Positions 19,134-29,207 are shown, numbered from the stretch's first letter. The stretch is DNA of 64,000 nt from Dryocola sp. LX212 (GCA_041504365.1 CP167917.1:248001-312000); one strand, 5' to 3'. Translations and numbers: made by a program. Notes: a model not told the origin generated them from the letters alone.

Positions 19134-20021
19134 ATGTCATCTTCTCGTCCGGTATTCCGCTCAGGCTGGCTACCCTACGCGCTGGTTCTGCCGCAGCTGA
19201 TTATCACCGTCATCTTCTTCATCTGGCCCGCGGGCGAGGCGCTGTGGTACTCGCTGCAGAGCGTCGATCCGTTTGGGCTTTCCAGCACCTTCGTTGGGTT
19301 TGATAACTTCACGCAGCTATTTCACGATAGCTACTATCTGGATTCGTTCTACACCACGCTCTATTTCAGCGGGCTGGTGGCGGGCTGCGGGCTGCTGGTG
19401 TCGCTGTTTTTCGCAGCCCTGGTGGATTACGTCGTGCGGGGCAGCCGTTTATATCAAACCCTGATGCTGCTGCCTTACGCCGTTGCGCCCGCTATCGCGG
19501 CGGTGCTGTGGATTTTTCTCTTTAATCCCGGACGCGGTCTGCTGACTCATCTGCTGGAGCAGTTCGGCTACCACTGGAACCACGCCCAGAACAGCGGACA
19601 GGCGATGTTCTTGGTGGTGTTCGCCTCGGTCTGGAAGCAGATCAGCTACAACTTCCTGTTCTTCTTCGCGGCGCTCCAGTCTATTCCCCGCTCGCTGGTG
19701 GAGGCCGCCGCGATTGACGGTGCCGGGCCGGTGCGCCGCTTCTTTAAGCTCTCGCTGCCGCTGATTGCGCCGGTGAGCTTCTTCCTGCTGGTGGTCAATC
19801 TGGTTTATGCCTTCTTCGATACCTTCCCGGTTATCGACGCGGCAACCGGCGGCGGCCCGGTGCAGGCGACCACCACGCTTATCTATAAAATTTACCGCGA
19901 AGGCTTTGCCGGGCTGGATTTGTCCGCATCGGCGGCGCAGTCCGTGGTGCTGATGCTGCTGGTTATCGTGCTGACGGTCGTTCAGTTTCGCTTCGTGGAA
20001 CGTAAGGTGCGCTACCAATGA
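19134..20021 (+). CDS. ugpA: Glycerol-3-phosphate ABC permease UgpA
   Basis: Membrane subunit of the UgpBAEC importer, 295 residues with six hydrophobic segments. The EAA loop ([20 protein letters not shown]), which docks on the ATPase, is near residue 190. It is a MalF-type permease without the long MalF periplasmic loop. Its stop overlaps the ugpE start (ATGA). Confidence 0.96.
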   Translation: MSSSRPVFRSGWLPYALVLPQLIITVIFFIWPAGEALWYSLQSVDPFGLSSTFVGFDNFTQLFHDSYYLDSFYTTLYFSGLVAGCGLLVSLFFAALVDYVVRGSRLYQTLMLLPYAVAPAIAAVLWIFLFNPGRGLLTHLLEQFGYHWNHAQNSGQAMFLVVFASVWKQISYNFLFFFAALQSIPRSLVEAAAIDGAGPVRRFFKLSLPLIAPVSFFLLVVNLVYAFFDTFPVIDAATGGGPVQATTTLIYKIYREGFAGLDLSASAAQSVVLMLLVIVLTVVQFRFVERKVRYQ

Positions 20022-20863
20022 TCGAGAACCGTCGCGGGCTGACTTTCTTCAGCCATACCATGTTGATTATCGGCATTCTGGCGATCCTGTTCCCGCTGTA
20101 CGTGGCCTTCGTCGCCGCTACGCTGGACAACAAAGCCGTGTTTGAAACGCCGATGACGCTGATCCCCGGTGGCCACCTGCTGGAGAACATGGCGTACATA
20201 TGGCGGCACGGCGTAGGGGCGAACAGCGCGCCGTTTGGCCTGATGCTGCTAAACAGCTTCGTGATGGCGCTGGCGATCACCGTGGGCAAAATCACCGTCT
20301 CAATGCTTTCCGCCTTCGCCATCGTCTGGTTCAGATTCCCGCTGCGCAACCTGTTCTTCTGGATGATTTTTATCACCCTGATGCTGCCGGTCGAAGTGCG
20401 GATCTTCCCGACGGTGGAGGTCATCGCCAGCCTGAACATGCTCGACAGCTACGCGGGCCTGACGCTGCCGCTGATGGCCTCGGCAACCGCCACCTTCCTG
20501 TTCCGCCAGTTCTTTATGACGCTGCCGGACGAGCTGATGGAGGCCGCACGCATCGACGGCGCGTCGCCGATGCGCTTCTTTCGGGACATCGTGCTGCCGC
20601 TGTCAAAAACCAATCTGGCGGCGCTGTTCGTCATCACCTTTATCTACGGCTGGAACCAGTATCTATGGCCGCTGCTGATTATCAGCGATGTGAACCTCGG
20701 CACCGCAGTGGCCGGTATCAAAGGGATGATGTCCTCCGGCGAGGGCACCACCCAGTGGAACCAGGTGATGGCGGCCATGCTGCTGACCCTGGTCCCTCCG
20801 GTAATTATCGTTTTAGCAATGCAGCGCGCGTTTGTGCGTGGCCTGGTAGACAGTGAGAAATAA
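20018..20863 (+). CDS. ugpE: Glycerol-3-phosphate ABC permease UgpE
   Basis: Second membrane subunit of the importer, 281 residues, MalG-like with six segments. The EAA loop is [20 protein letters not shown]. It overlaps ugpA by 4 bp and ends 3 bp before ugpC, so it is part of one tightly packed operon. Confidence 0.96.
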   Translation: MIENRRGLTFFSHTMLIIGILAILFPLYVAFVAATLDNKAVFETPMTLIPGGHLLENMAYIWRHGVGANSAPFGLMLLNSFVMALAITVGKITVSMLSAFAIVWFRFPLRNLFFWMIFITLMLPVEVRIFPTVEVIASLNMLDSYAGLTLPLMASATATFLFRQFFMTLPDELMEAARIDGASPMRFFRDIVLPLSKTNLAALFVITFIYGWNQYLWPLLIISDVNLGTAVAGIKGMMSSGEGTTQWNQVMAAMLLTLVPPVIIVLAMQRAFVRGLVDSEK

Positions 20864-20866
20864 CCC

Positions 20867-21952
20867 ATGGCAGGACTGAAATTACAGGCAGTATCCAAGA
20901 GCTGGGACGGTAAAACCCAGGTGATTCAACCGCTGACGCTGGACGTGGCGGACGGCGAATTTATCGTTATGGTTGGCCCTTCCGGCTGCGGGAAGTCCAC
21001 CCTGCTGCGCATGGTGGCGGGGCTTGAGCGCGTGACGAGCGGCGATATCTGGATTGACCGCCAGCGCGTCACCGAGATGGAGCCGAAAGAGCGCGGTATC
21101 GCCATGGTATTCCAGAACTACGCGCTCTATCCGCATATGAGCGTGGAAGAGAATATGGCCTGGGGGCTTAAAATCCGCGGCATGGGCAAAGATCATATCC
21201 ACCAGAAGGTGCTGGAAGCGGCCCGTATTCTGGAACTGGATAACCTGCTCAAGCGCCGCCCGCGCGAGCTTTCCGGGGGCCAGCGTCAACGCGTGGCGAT
21301 GGGACGTGCCATCGTGCGCGATCCGGCCGTGTTCCTCTTCGATGAGCCGCTCTCTAACCTGGATGCCAAACTGCGCGTGCAGATGCGCCTTGAGCTGCAG
21401 CAGCTGCACAGCCGTCTGAATACCACCAGCCTGTACGTCACCCACGATCAGGTGGAGGCGATGACGCTGGCGCAGCGGGTGATGGTGATGAACAAAGGCA
21501 TTGCCGAGCAGATCGGCACCCCGGTTGAAGTCTACGAGCGCCCGGCAAGCCGCTTCGTGGCGAGCTTTATCGGCTCGCCGGCCATGAACCTGCTGGAAGG
21601 GAAAATTAGCGTGGACGGCTACCGTTTCGAGATGGATGGGGGCATTGCGCTGCCGCTGGGCAGCCCGAGATTATCCTGGGCCGGACGGGCCATTACGCTG
21701 GGTATCCGCCCGGAACATATTGCGTTAAGCTCACAATCTGCAGGTGGAATCCCCTGGTGTTTAGAAACGCTCGAAATGCTCGGCGCAGATAACCTGGCGC
21801 ACGGGCGCTGGGGCAAGCAGAAAGTGGTTGTACGGCTTTCGCATCAGGTCAGGCCGCAGCAGGGCAGCGAGTTGTGGCTGCATCTTCCGGAACAAAATTT
21901 GCATTTCTTTAAAAATGACAGCTTTGACGCAGAAAATGGACAACGTTTATGA
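20867..21952 (+). CDS. ugpC: Glycerol-3-phosphate ABC ATPase UgpC
   Basis: ATPase of the importer, 361 residues (K-12 356). Walker [10 protein letters not shown] is at 37-45, signature LSGGQ at 135-139, Walker B D159-E160, H-loop YVTHDQ. A C-terminal TOBE/regulatory domain of about 120 residues resembles MalK; in E. coli UgpC and MalK can substitute for each other. It overlaps ugpQ by 4 bp. Confidence 0.96.
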   Translation: MAGLKLQAVSKSWDGKTQVIQPLTLDVADGEFIVMVGPSGCGKSTLLRMVAGLERVTSGDIWIDRQRVTEMEPKERGIAMVFQNYALYPHMSVEENMAWGLKIRGMGKDHIHQKVLEAARILELDNLLKRRPRELSGGQRQRVAMGRAIVRDPAVFLFDEPLSNLDAKLRVQMRLELQQLHSRLNTTSLYVTHDQVEAMTLAQRVMVMNKGIAEQIGTPVEVYERPASRFVASFIGSPAMNLLEGKISVDGYRFEMDGGIALPLGSPRLSWAGRAITLGIRPEHIALSSQSAGGIPWCLETLEMLGADNLAHGRWGKQKVVVRLSHQVRPQQGSELWLHLPEQNLHFFKNDSFDAENGQRL

Positions 21953-22692
21953 GCAACTGGCCATACCCTTCCATCGTCGCCCACCGCGGCGGCGGTAAAC
22001 TGGCGCCGGAAAATACCCTGGCGGCCATCGACATCGGCGCGCACTACGGCCACACGATGATCGAATTCGACGCGAAGCTGTCGAAGGACGGGCAAATCTT
22101 CCTGCTACATGACGATACGCTCGAGCGCACCAGCAACGGCTGGGGTGTTGCGGGGGAACTGCCGTGGGATCGGCTGCTAAACGTCGATGCGGGAAGCTGG
22201 TTTGGCAGCAGGTTCAAGGGTGAGCCGCTGCCGCTGCTTTCGCAGGTGGCGGAGCGCTGCAGGCTCCACTGCATGATGGCGAATATTGAAATTAAGCCGA
22301 CCACCGGTCTGGAAACCGAGACCGGCAGGGTCATCGCGCTGGCGGCCCGTGAGCTATGGGCTGGACAAACGGCGCCGCTGCTCTCTTCCTTTGCCATTGA
22401 AGCGCTTGAGGCGGCCCAGACTGCCGCACCAGAGCAGCCGCGAGGCTTGCTGCTGGATGAGTGGCGAGACGACTGGCAAGCGCTCACTGCCCGCCTCGAG
22501 TGCGTCTCACTCCATCTGAATCACAAATTGCTGGATGAAGGGCGGGTGCGGGCAATAAAAGACGCGGGGCTGCATATTTTGGTGTACACGGTAAACACGC
22601 CCCAACGAGCAGCACAGCTGCTGCGCTGGGGTGTCGATGCGATTTGCACGGACCGAATCGATGAGATCGGCCCGGACTTTAAAGCTCAATAA
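21949..22692 (+). CDS. ugpQ: Cytoplasmic glycerophosphodiester phosphodiesterase UgpQ
   Basis: Hydrolyses glycerophosphodiesters entering through Ugp to sn-glycerol-3-phosphate and an alcohol. It has 247 residues and no signal peptide, so it is cytoplasmic, unlike periplasmic GlpQ. GDPD motifs: [13 protein letters not shown] (H12, R13, E21), [10 protein letters not shown] (E39, D41) and [11 protein letters not shown] (H54). Last gene of ugpBAECQ. A REP unit follows before the convergent yhhA. Confidence 0.95.
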   Translation: MSNWPYPSIVAHRGGGKLAPENTLAAIDIGAHYGHTMIEFDAKLSKDGQIFLLHDDTLERTSNGWGVAGELPWDRLLNVDAGSWFGSRFKGEPLPLLSQVAERCRLHCMMANIEIKPTTGLETETGRVIALAARELWAGQTAPLLSSFAIEALEAAQTAAPEQPRGLLLDEWRDDWQALTARLECVSLHLNHKLLDEGRVRAIKDAGLHILVYTVNTPQRAAQLLRWGVDAICTDRIDEIGPDFKAQ

Positions 22693-22700
22693 CTCGTAGT

Positions 22701-22730
22701 GTGGATAAGCGAGCATTCGCGCCATCCACC
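22701..22730. repeat. REP unit between ugpQ and yhhA
   Basis: Imperfect palindrome GTGGATAAGC...GCCATCCAC in the short gap between two convergent genes. Confidence 0.75.
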
Positions 22731-22737
22731 ACCATCG

Positions 22738-23175
22738 TTAAGGCCCAATCGTTTTCAAGGGAATGTTAGGCTGCATCATGCTGGAATTATTTTGGTTCAG
22801 CATGCTGCCGTTGGCCTTCGGCTGTAGCATATGTTCCTGCTGAACCGCGCTTCCTCCGCTGCTTAGCATCCCACCGTTGGTGTTCGGCAGCATCTGCTGC
22901 CCGCTGTTATTCAACTCACCCGGCTGCGAACTCAGCACCCGCTGCGAATTATTGTTTATCTGCGATTCAAGCTGCTGCTGCTGAACCCGGTTCTGGGTCT
23001 GCAGCTGCTGGTTGAGCATCCCTTTCTGCTGGATTTGCTGCGACTGCATTTGCGTCTGCATGCGCTGGTGGGTCGGGTTTTGATAATCCGGCAGGTTCGG
23101 GTTATTCATGGTATTGAGCGGCTGTGCAAGACTGACAAAAGGCAGCAGGGCCGTCAGAAGCAATAGTTTTTTCAT
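22738..23175 (-). CDS. yhhA: Gln/Asn-rich DUF2756 secreted protein YhhA
   Basis: A 145-residue low-complexity protein equivalent to E. coli YhhA (146). A signal peptide ([17 protein letters not shown]) is probably cleaved before QP. The mature part is dominated by Gln, Met, Asn and Ser, with runs such as [14 protein letters not shown]. It ends in a conserved [10 protein letters not shown]. The function is unknown. I use the ATG at 23175 (SD GGAGGAAG); the open frame reaches 23190. Confidence 0.9.
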   Translation of the reverse strand: MKKLLLLTALLPFVSLAQPLNTMNNPNLPDYQNPTHQRMQTQMQSQQIQQKGMLNQQLQTQNRVQQQQLESQINNNSQRVLSSQPGELNNSGQQMLPNTNGGMLSSGGSAVQQEHMLQPKANGSMLNQNNSSMMQPNIPLKTIGP

Positions 23176-23298
23176 CTTCACTTCCTCCATCTGGGGGATC
23201 TTCTAAGTTTACTCTGTTTCTGTCAGCACGATGGTTATTTAGGATTTTTAGACCAGGATTATCTGGGGATTGACCCTGAAAACATGGAGAAAATAACG

Positions 23299-25053
23299 AT
23301 GAAGACGTTGAATACCTTCTGGATTAAAACAAGGCGATGGATTGCCATTCTTGCACTGATGATGAGCCTTTGTTTGACCGCGGGGGCCGCACCTCCTCCC
23401 GTCTCCTATGGTGTTGAAACAGATATTTATCACCCTGTGCGTGCTGAACACGGCATGGTTGCCTCCGTTGACGCGCTGGCGACACAGGTTGGCGTTGATA
23501 TTCTTAAACAGGGCGGGAACGCTGTGGATGCCGCCGTTGCGGTGGGCTACGCGCTGGCGGTCACCCATCCGCAGGCCGGTAACCTTGGCGGCGGTGGCTT
23601 TATGCTGCTGCGTACCAAAGACGGTAAAACCACCGCCATCGATTTCCGTGAAATGGCGCCGGAAAAGGCCTCTCGCGACATGTTCCTCGACGAGCAGGGT
23701 AATGCCGACAGTAAAAAATCCCTTACCTCTCCGCTCGCTTCCGGCACACCTGGCACGGTCGCCGGTTTCTCTCTGGCGCTGGAAAAGTACGGCACTATGC
23801 CGCTGGCCAAGGTCATTCAGCCTGCATATAAGCTGGCGCGAGATGGCTATATCGTTAACGAAGCGCTGGCAGATGACCTGAAGCAGTACGGCTCAGAAGT
23901 GCTGCCGGGCCATGAAAACAGCAAGGCCATCTTCTGGAAGAAGAACGGTAACCTGCTGCAAAAGGGCGACAGGCTGGTGCAGGCTAATCTTGCCAAAAGC
24001 CTGGAGCTGATTGCCGAAAACGGCCCTGATGCCTTCTATAAAGGCCCGATTGCCGACCAGATTGCCAACGAAATGGCGAACAGCGGCGGGTTAATCAGCA
24101 AAGCCGATCTGGCGAATTATAAAGCCGTGGAGCGTAAGCCCATCAGCGGTGAATATCGGGGGTACGAGGTGTATTCCATGCCGCCACCATCTTCAGGCGG
24201 GATCCACATCGTACAGATCCTGAATATCCTCGAAAACTTCGATCTCGCGAAATACGGCTTCGGCAGCGCCGATGCGATGCAGCTGATAGCCGAGGCGGAA
24301 AAATACGCTTACGCCGACCGCTCGGAATATCTGGGCGACCCGGACTTCGTCAAAGTGCCCTGGCAGGCGCTGACCAGCAAGGCTTACGCCAAATCGCTTG
24401 CGGAGAAAATCGACGTCAACAAGGCGCGCCCGTCGAGCGATATCAAGCCGGGCAAGCTCGCGCCGTATGAAAGCAACCAGACCACGCACTTCTCGGTGGT
24501 GGATAAAGACGGTAACGCCGTCGCGGTGACCTACACGCTGAACACCAACTTCGGCAGCGGCATCGTGGCGGGCAACACCGGTATCCTGATGAACAATCAG
24601 ATGGACGATTTCTCCGCGAAGCCGGGCGTGCCGAACGTTTATGGGCTGGTGGGTGGCGATGCCAACGCGGTAGGGCCGCATAAGCGCCCGCTGTCGTCGA
24701 TGTCGCCCACAATTGTGGTGAAAGAGGGCAAGACCTGGCTTGTAACCGGCAGCCCAGGCGGCAGCCGTATTATCACCACCGTGCTGCAAATGGTGATTAA
24801 CTCGGTCGATTTCGGGATGAACGTCGCCGAAGCGACCAACGCGCCGCGCTTCCACCATCAGTGGCTGCCGGACGAGCTGCGGGTGGAGAAAGGCTTTAGC
24901 CCGGACACGCTGAAACTGTTGGCTGAGAAGGGACAAAAGGTCGTGGTGAAGGAAGCGATGGGCAGCACGCAGAGCATCATGATTGCACCTGATGGCAAGC
25001 TGTACGGGGCCTCTGACCCGCGTACGGTTGAGGATTTGACTGAGGGGTATTGA
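23299..25053 (+). CDS. ggt: Gamma-glutamyltranspeptidase
   Basis: Periplasmic enzyme that cleaves glutathione and other gamma-glutamyl compounds. It has 584 residues from the ATG at 23299, preceded by GGAG; the codon at 23284 lacks a good site. The signal peptide ends around AGAA, residues 25-32. The precursor self-cleaves before the catalytic Thr: the conserved NQTTHFSVVD places this at Thr395, giving large and small subunits as in E. coli (Thr391). PLSSMSPTIV and the glycine pair in GSPGGSR form the active-site wall. Transcribed alone, divergent from yhhA. Confidence 0.96.
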   Translation: MKTLNTFWIKTRRWIAILALMMSLCLTAGAAPPPVSYGVETDIYHPVRAEHGMVASVDALATQVGVDILKQGGNAVDAAVAVGYALAVTHPQAGNLGGGGFMLLRTKDGKTTAIDFREMAPEKASRDMFLDEQGNADSKKSLTSPLASGTPGTVAGFSLALEKYGTMPLAKVIQPAYKLARDGYIVNEALADDLKQYGSEVLPGHENSKAIFWKKNGNLLQKGDRLVQANLAKSLELIAENGPDAFYKGPIADQIANEMANSGGLISKADLANYKAVERKPISGEYRGYEVYSMPPPSSGGIHIVQILNILENFDLAKYGFGSADAMQLIAEAEKYAYADRSEYLGDPDFVKVPWQALTSKAYAKSLAEKIDVNKARPSSDIKPGKLAPYESNQTTHFSVVDKDGNAVAVTYTLNTNFGSGIVAGNTGILMNNQMDDFSAKPGVPNVYGLVGGDANAVGPHKRPLSSMSPTIVVKEGKTWLVTGSPGGSRIITTVLQMVINSVDFGMNVAEATNAPRFHHQWLPDELRVEKGFSPDTLKLLAEKGQKVVVKEAMGSTQSIMIAPDGKLYGASDPRTVEDLTEGY

Positions 25054-25061
25054 GCTGTGGC

Positions 25062-25134
25062 GGTGGATGGCGCTCGCGCTTATCCACCCTACGAATCAAA
25101 GCGGTAGGGCGGATAAGCGCAGGCGCCATCCGCC
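25062..25134. repeat. BIME (two inverted REP units) between ggt and yhhY
   Basis: Inverted REP units at 25062-25092 and 25104-25134 fill the gap between two convergent genes and may act as a shared transcript end. Confidence 0.85.
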
Positions 25135-25147
25135 ATTTCCCTCCAGC

Positions 25148-25645
25148 CTAGACCGGCTTCAGCCGCGCCATAAAGTGCGCGTCCACATACTTCCCGTCGC
25201 GCAGGCCGAAGTTTCTGCCGGTGCCTTCCACTTCGAAGCCAAACTTACGGTACACCGCCAGCGCCGGTGCGTTATCGGTGAACACCGTCAGTTCAATCCG
25301 ATCGACACGTAGCCAGTTGTCGCACAGGTCCGTCATTGCGGCCATTAATGCGCTGGCGACGCCCCTGCCATGAAAGTTGCTGTCCACGCCCATCCCAAAG
25401 GTGGCGACGTGGCTGCGGCGCGGGGACGGCTCTACCGTCAGCATCAGCTGGCCGACGACTTTGCCGTCGATACAGGCGACAAGATTGCGGCTGCCCGGTT
25501 TTGGCTCCGCCAGGCGATCCTTCCACATTTTTAGAGGGGTATGAGGGATCTGTAGCGTGTCGCGCTGCGGCGTCGGCTGGCTGTAAATTTGATGCAGGGC
25601 TTCCGCATCGCCAATTTCTGCGTGACGCACTACGATTTCACTCAT
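25148..25645 (-). CDS. yhhY: GNAT-family N-acetyltransferase YhhY
   Basis: A 165-residue GNAT acetyltransferase matching E. coli YhhY (162), which acts on free amino acids. The acetyl-CoA loop is GRGVASALM near 100-108, followed by the conserved stretch with RVDRIELTVFTDN and a C-terminal YRKFGFEVEG. It neighbours ryhB, which is divergent on the plus strand, as in K-12. Confidence 0.92.
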   Translation of the reverse strand: MSEIVVRHAEIGDAEALHQIYSQPTPQRDTLQIPHTPLKMWKDRLAEPKPGSRNLVACIDGKVVGQLMLTVEPSPRRSHVATFGMGVDSNFHGRGVASALMAAMTDLCDNWLRVDRIELTVFTDNAPALAVYRKFGFEVEGTGRNFGLRDGKYVDAHFMARLKPV

Positions 25646-25731
25646 CCTTTTATCCTCAATGGGTTAGTTAAACCCTTTAAACATCATTGACTTTGTTTGT
25701 GAAGTCAACGACACATTTTTTCAAATTAAGC

Positions 25732-25765
25732 TTTACAAGTGCGAATGATAATGATTATTATTGCC
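25732..25765 (+). promoter_or_regulatory. ryhB promoter with Fur box
   Basis: A Fur site at 25747-25765 matches the 19-bp consensus at about 15 positions and contains TGATAAT-G-ATTATTA, a 7-1-7 inverted repeat. It covers the likely -10 (TATTAT, 25756-25761). TTTACA at 25732-25737 is the matching -35 with an 18-bp spacer. Fur-Fe should block this promoter directly. Confidence 0.88.
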
Positions 25766-25767
25766 AT

Positions 25768-25862
25768 GCATTCAGGGGAGACCCTTACAGAGACAACCTG
25801 AAAGCACGACATTGCTCACATTGCTTCCAGTATTACTTAGCCAGCCGGGTGCTGGCTTTTTT
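25768..25862 (+). ncRNA. ryhB: Iron-stress small RNA RyhB
   Basis: Hfq-dependent sRNA that represses mRNAs of iron-using proteins when Fur is inactive. From about 25796 to 25860 the sequence matches E. coli RyhB almost base for base, including the target-pairing core ACGACATTGCTCACATTGC and the terminator AGCCAGCCGGGTGCTGGCT with a long T run. The first stem-loop differs (starts GCATTCAGG) but keeps the CAGG/CCTG pairing. It lies between yhhY and yhhX, exactly as in K-12. The end is placed within the T tract. Confidence 0.95.
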
Positions 25863-25881
25863 TTTGCCATTTTTCGAGAGT

Positions 25882-26015
25882 GTCGGATGGCGCTAACGCT
25901 TATCCGACCTACGTAGGGCGTGGTTTTGTAGGGTGGATAAGCGTTAGCGCCATCCACCAAAGAGTGCCATGAGACAAGGGTTTCGTAGGGTAGATAAGCG
26001 CCAGCGCCATCCACC
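25882..26015. repeat. BIME with three REP units between ryhB and yhhX
   Basis: Units at 25882-25912, 25928-25958 and 25985-26015; the first is inverted relative to the others. They start about 20 bp after the RyhB terminator and account for most of the gap before yhhX. Confidence 0.85.
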
Positions 26016-26083
26016 AAAAATGCATGCCATCCGTAGCCGAATGCAGTAGGGTTAAGACAATTCAAAGTCAAAAGGACGAAGCA

Positions 26084-27121
26084 ATGACCCTCCACTGCGC
26101 TTTTATTGGTTTTGGCAAAAGCACCACCCGCTACCATCTTCCTTACGTTCTGGTTCGCAAAGACAAATTCCACGTCGCCCATATCTACCGTCGTCATGAA
26201 AAGCCGGACGTCGAGCAGCAGCCGCAGTACGGGCATATCCATTTCACCAGCGATCTGGATGAGGTGCTGAACGACCCGAAGGTGAAGCTGGTTGTGGTCT
26301 GCACCCATCAGGATAGCCACTTCGACTACGCGAAGAAGGCGCTGGAGGCCGGTAAAAATGTGCTGGTGGAAAAGCCGTTCACCCCAACGTTAAAAGAAGC
26401 CAAAGAACTATTCGAGCTGGCGCGTGCCAAAAGGCTGACCGTCTCGCCTTATCAGAACCGCCGCTTTGACTCTTGCTTCCTGACCATGAAAAAGGCCATC
26501 GACAGCGGCAAGCTGGGCACCGTGGTGGAAGTGGAAAGCCATTTTGATATGTATCGCCCGGAGGCGGCAACCACGCCAGGCCTGCCTGCCGACGGCGCGT
26601 TCTACGGCCTAGGCGTACACACCATGGATCAGATCATTTCGCTGTTTGGCCGCCCGGACCACGTCGCCTACGACATTCGCAGCCTGCGCAACAAGGCCAA
26701 CCCTGACGACACCTTTGAGGCCCAGCTTTTCTACGGCGACCTTAAAGCCATCGTGAAAACCAGCCATCTGGTGAAAATCGACTATCCGAAGTTTATCGTC
26801 CACGGCACCAAAGGTTCTTTCGTTAAATACGGTATCGACCAGCAGGAAACCAGCCTCAAGGCGTACATCATGCCCGGCGAGCCTGGCTTTGCGGCAGACA
26901 GCACCGTCGGCGTGCTGGAGTACGTTAACGATGCTGGTGAGACCGTGCGTGAAGAGTTGACGCCGGAGCAGGGCGACTATGGCCGCGTGTACGACGCACT
27001 TTATGAAACCATCGTAAACGGTAAGCCTAATTTCGTCAGTGAATCTGAAGCATTAACCAACCTTGAGATCCTCGAACGCGGCTTCGAACAGGCTTCCCCT
27101 TCAACGGTGACGCTGGCTTAA
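26084..27121 (+). CDS. yhhX: Gfo/Idh/MocA-family oxidoreductase YhhX
   Basis: Putative NAD(P)-dependent dehydrogenase, 345 residues, the K-12 length. An N-terminal Rossmann fold shows FIGFGKSTTRYHLPY, and the family's EKPF (NVLVEKPFTPT) lies near residue 95. The substrate-domain signature GLGVHTMDQIISLFG carries a conserved His. Substrate unknown. The open frame begins at 26024; I chose the ATG at 26084 with AAGGA upstream because K-12 YhhX starts there. Confidence 0.92.
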   Translation: MTLHCAFIGFGKSTTRYHLPYVLVRKDKFHVAHIYRRHEKPDVEQQPQYGHIHFTSDLDEVLNDPKVKLVVVCTHQDSHFDYAKKALEAGKNVLVEKPFTPTLKEAKELFELARAKRLTVSPYQNRRFDSCFLTMKKAIDSGKLGTVVEVESHFDMYRPEAATTPGLPADGAFYGLGVHTMDQIISLFGRPDHVAYDIRSLRNKANPDDTFEAQLFYGDLKAIVKTSHLVKIDYPKFIVHGTKGSFVKYGIDQQETSLKAYIMPGEPGFAADSTVGVLEYVNDAGETVREELTPEQGDYGRVYDALYETIVNGKPNFVSESEALTNLEILERGFEQASPSTVTLA

Positions 27122-27245
27122 CCCTCTCCGCTGACGCCTCAAACTCATTCATATTTTTTGAACAGAGGCGTCAAACTTCACCCTCTATGATCTCCTCCGC
27201 TTCGGGTCCACACTTACTCCATCAAACAAATCGAGGAGAAGTGAA

Positions 27246-27941
27246 ATGATCTACTTAAGAAAAGCCGAAGAACGTGGTCACGCGAATCATGGTTGGTTGG
27301 ATAGCTGGCACACCTTCTCTTTTGCCAACTATTACGACGCCAACTATATGGGATTCTCCGCGCTGCGCGTCATTAACGAAGACGTGGTTGCAGCCGGTGA
27401 AGGCTTCGGAACCCACCCGCATAAAGACATGGAAATCCTGACCTACGTGCTGGAAGGGGCGGTGGCGCACCGGGACAGCATGGGCAACGAAGAGAAAGTG
27501 CCTGCCGGTGAGTTTCAGATCATGAGCGCCGGGACGGGGATCACCCACTCCGAGTACAACCCGAGCAAAACTGAGCGTCTGCGCCTGTACCAGATCTGGA
27601 TCATTCCAGAAAAAACCGGCATCACACCGCGTTACGATCAGCGCCGTTTTGATGCGCCGCAGGGCCGCCAGCTAGTGCTTTCCCCGGATGCTCGTGACGG
27701 TTCGCTGAAGGTGAATCAGGATATGGAGCTGTCCCGCTGGGCGCTGGCGAAAGACGAGCAGTCTGTGTATCAGGTTCCGGCCAACCGTCGCATCTGGATC
27801 CAGGTTGTTAAAGGCGACGTGTCCATTAACGGCACGCAGGCAAAAACCAGCGATGCGGTTGCCGTGTGGGATGAGCAGGCAATTTCTGTTCACGCCAACG
27901 AAGCGAGCGAGATCCTACTTTTTGATCTCCCTCCGGTCTAA
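27246..27941 (+). CDS. yhhW: Pirin-family quercetin 2,3-dioxygenase YhhW
   Basis: Bicupin metalloprotein, 231 residues. The E. coli protein breaks down the flavonol quercetin in vitro. The metal ligands of the family are present: H57, H59, H101 and E103 (GTHPHKDME and ITHSEYN). The second cupin is degenerate. An SD (GAGGAGAAG) precedes the ATG. It is followed by a hairpin and then gntR on the same strand. The physiological substrate is not known. Confidence 0.94.
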   Translation: MIYLRKAEERGHANHGWLDSWHTFSFANYYDANYMGFSALRVINEDVVAAGEGFGTHPHKDMEILTYVLEGAVAHRDSMGNEEKVPAGEFQIMSAGTGITHSEYNPSKTERLRLYQIWIIPEKTGITPRYDQRRFDAPQGRQLVLSPDARDGSLKVNQDMELSRWALAKDEQSVYQVPANRRIWIQVVKGDVSINGTQAKTSDAVAVWDEQAISVHANEASEILLFDLPPV

Positions 27942-27959
27942 ATCTGATTAGTTACCGGT

Positions 27960-27992
27960 CACAACCTTCCTCTTAAACAGGGGAAGGTTGTG
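27960..27992 (+). terminator. Probable terminator of yhhW
   Basis: A perfect 11-bp stem (27960-27970 with 27982-27992, CACAACCTTCC and complement) is followed by a short T-rich stretch, 52 bp before gntR. Confidence 0.75.
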
Positions 27993-28043
27993 CTTTGTCC
28001 GTGCTAAACTTCGGCGTCATTGTTGAGGAAGCGCGCGCGGAAT

Positions 28044-29039
28044 ATGAAAAAGAAAAGACCGGTACTACAGGACGTTGCGGATCGCGTAGGGATCACCAAA
28101 ATGACGGTGAGCCGTTTTTTACGCAATCCCGATCAGGTTTCCGCCGCTTTGCAGGTGAAGATTGCCGCTGCCCTCGACGAGCTGGGCTACATTCCTAACC
28201 GCGCTCCCGATATCCTTTCCAATTCAACCAGCCGCGCCATCGGCGTTCTGCTGCCCTCTCTTACCAACCAGGTGTTCGCGGAAGTGCTGCGCGGCATCGA
28301 AAACGTGATCGACGCCTACGGTTACCAGACCATGCTCGCCCACTACGGCTACAAGCCGGAGCTGGAAGAAGAGCGCCTGGAGTCCATGCTCTCCTGGAAC
28401 ATTGACGGGCTGATTCTGACCGAACGCTCACACACGCCGCGCACGCTAAAAATGATTGAGGTAGCCGGTATTCCGGTGGTTGAGCTGATGGACAGCGTTT
28501 CACCCTGTTTGGATATCGCCGTCGGCTTCGACAACTTCGAAGCCGCCCGCCAGATGACCGCCGCCATTATCAGCCGGGGCCACCGCCACGTGGCCTATCT
28601 CGGCGCTCGCCTCGATGAACGTACCGTCATCAAGAAGCGCGGCTATGAGCAGGCAATGCAGGACGCGGGGCTGGTGCCCTACAGCGTAATGGTCGAGCAA
28701 TCCTCTTCCTATTCCACCGGGATAGAACTGTTCCGCCAGGCGAAACGCGAATATCCCGAGCTGGACAGCATCTTCTGTACCAACGATGATTTAGCGATAG
28801 GCGCCGCGTTCGAATGCCAGCGCCAGGGCCTGAGCATTCCCCATGACATCGCGATTGCCGGTTTCCACGGCCACGACATCGGGCAGGTGATGGAGCCAAG
28901 GCTTGCCAGCGTCCTCACGCCGCGTGAGCGTATGGGGCGTATTGGCGCAGAGCGCCTGCTGGCGAGAATTCGCGGCGAAGAGGTGACGCCGAAGCTGCTG
29001 GACCTGGGCTTTACCCTGTCGCCGGGCGGCTCGATCTAA
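28044..29039 (+). CDS. gntR: Gluconate operon repressor GntR (LacI family)
   Basis: Represses gluconate genes and is released by gluconate. It has 331 residues from the ATG at 28044, the K-12 start and length. The N-terminal LacI helix-turn-helix is VLQDVADRVGITKMTVSRFL, and the hinge follows near residue 50. The effector domain (IGVLLPSLTNQVFAEVL onward) is nearly identical to E. coli. Its operators lie upstream of gntK, 82 bp downstream of its stop. Confidence 0.96.
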   Translation: MKKKRPVLQDVADRVGITKMTVSRFLRNPDQVSAALQVKIAAALDELGYIPNRAPDILSNSTSRAIGVLLPSLTNQVFAEVLRGIENVIDAYGYQTMLAHYGYKPELEEERLESMLSWNIDGLILTERSHTPRTLKMIEVAGIPVVELMDSVSPCLDIAVGFDNFEAARQMTAAIISRGHRHVAYLGARLDERTVIKKRGYEQAMQDAGLVPYSVMVEQSSSYSTGIELFRQAKREYPELDSIFCTNDDLAIGAAFECQRQGLSIPHDIAIAGFHGHDIGQVMEPRLASVLTPRERMGRIGAERLLARIRGEEVTPKLLDLGFTLSPGGSI

Positions 29040-29050
29040 GATTTTCAAAG

Positions 29051-29066
29051 TATGATGTAGTTCACA
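29051..29066 (+). promoter_or_regulatory. Candidate CRP site upstream of gntK
   Basis: TATGA-N6-TCACA matches the CRP consensus TGTGA-N6-TCACA at 9 of 10 key positions. It lies 70 bp before the GntR operators; E. coli gntKU is activated by CRP. Confidence 0.65.
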
Positions 29067-29119
29067 CTTATTCACTTTGCAACAGAATGGTTATTGCTTA
29101 TTGCTCAACCACTGCTGAC

Positions 29120-29149
29120 AATGTTACCGATAACAGTTACCCGTAACAA
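29120..29149 (+). promoter_or_regulatory. Two GntR operators upstream of gntKU
   Basis: ATGTTACCGATAACAG at 29121-29136 and GTTACCCGTAAC at 29136-29147 are adjoining dyads of the form GTTA-N4-TAAC, matching the known GntR sites before E. coli gntKU. Confidence 0.88.
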
Positions 29150-29207
29150 ATGTATGTGTTCGCGGGAAGCTGACTTCTGAAATCATTGTGCCAGTCGGAG
29201 CTACGCT

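Noticed and set aside
25882-26015. Regularly spaced repeats that might suggest a CRISPR array
   Set aside because: The units are palindromic REP elements in alternating orientation with short variable gaps; no cas genes are near.
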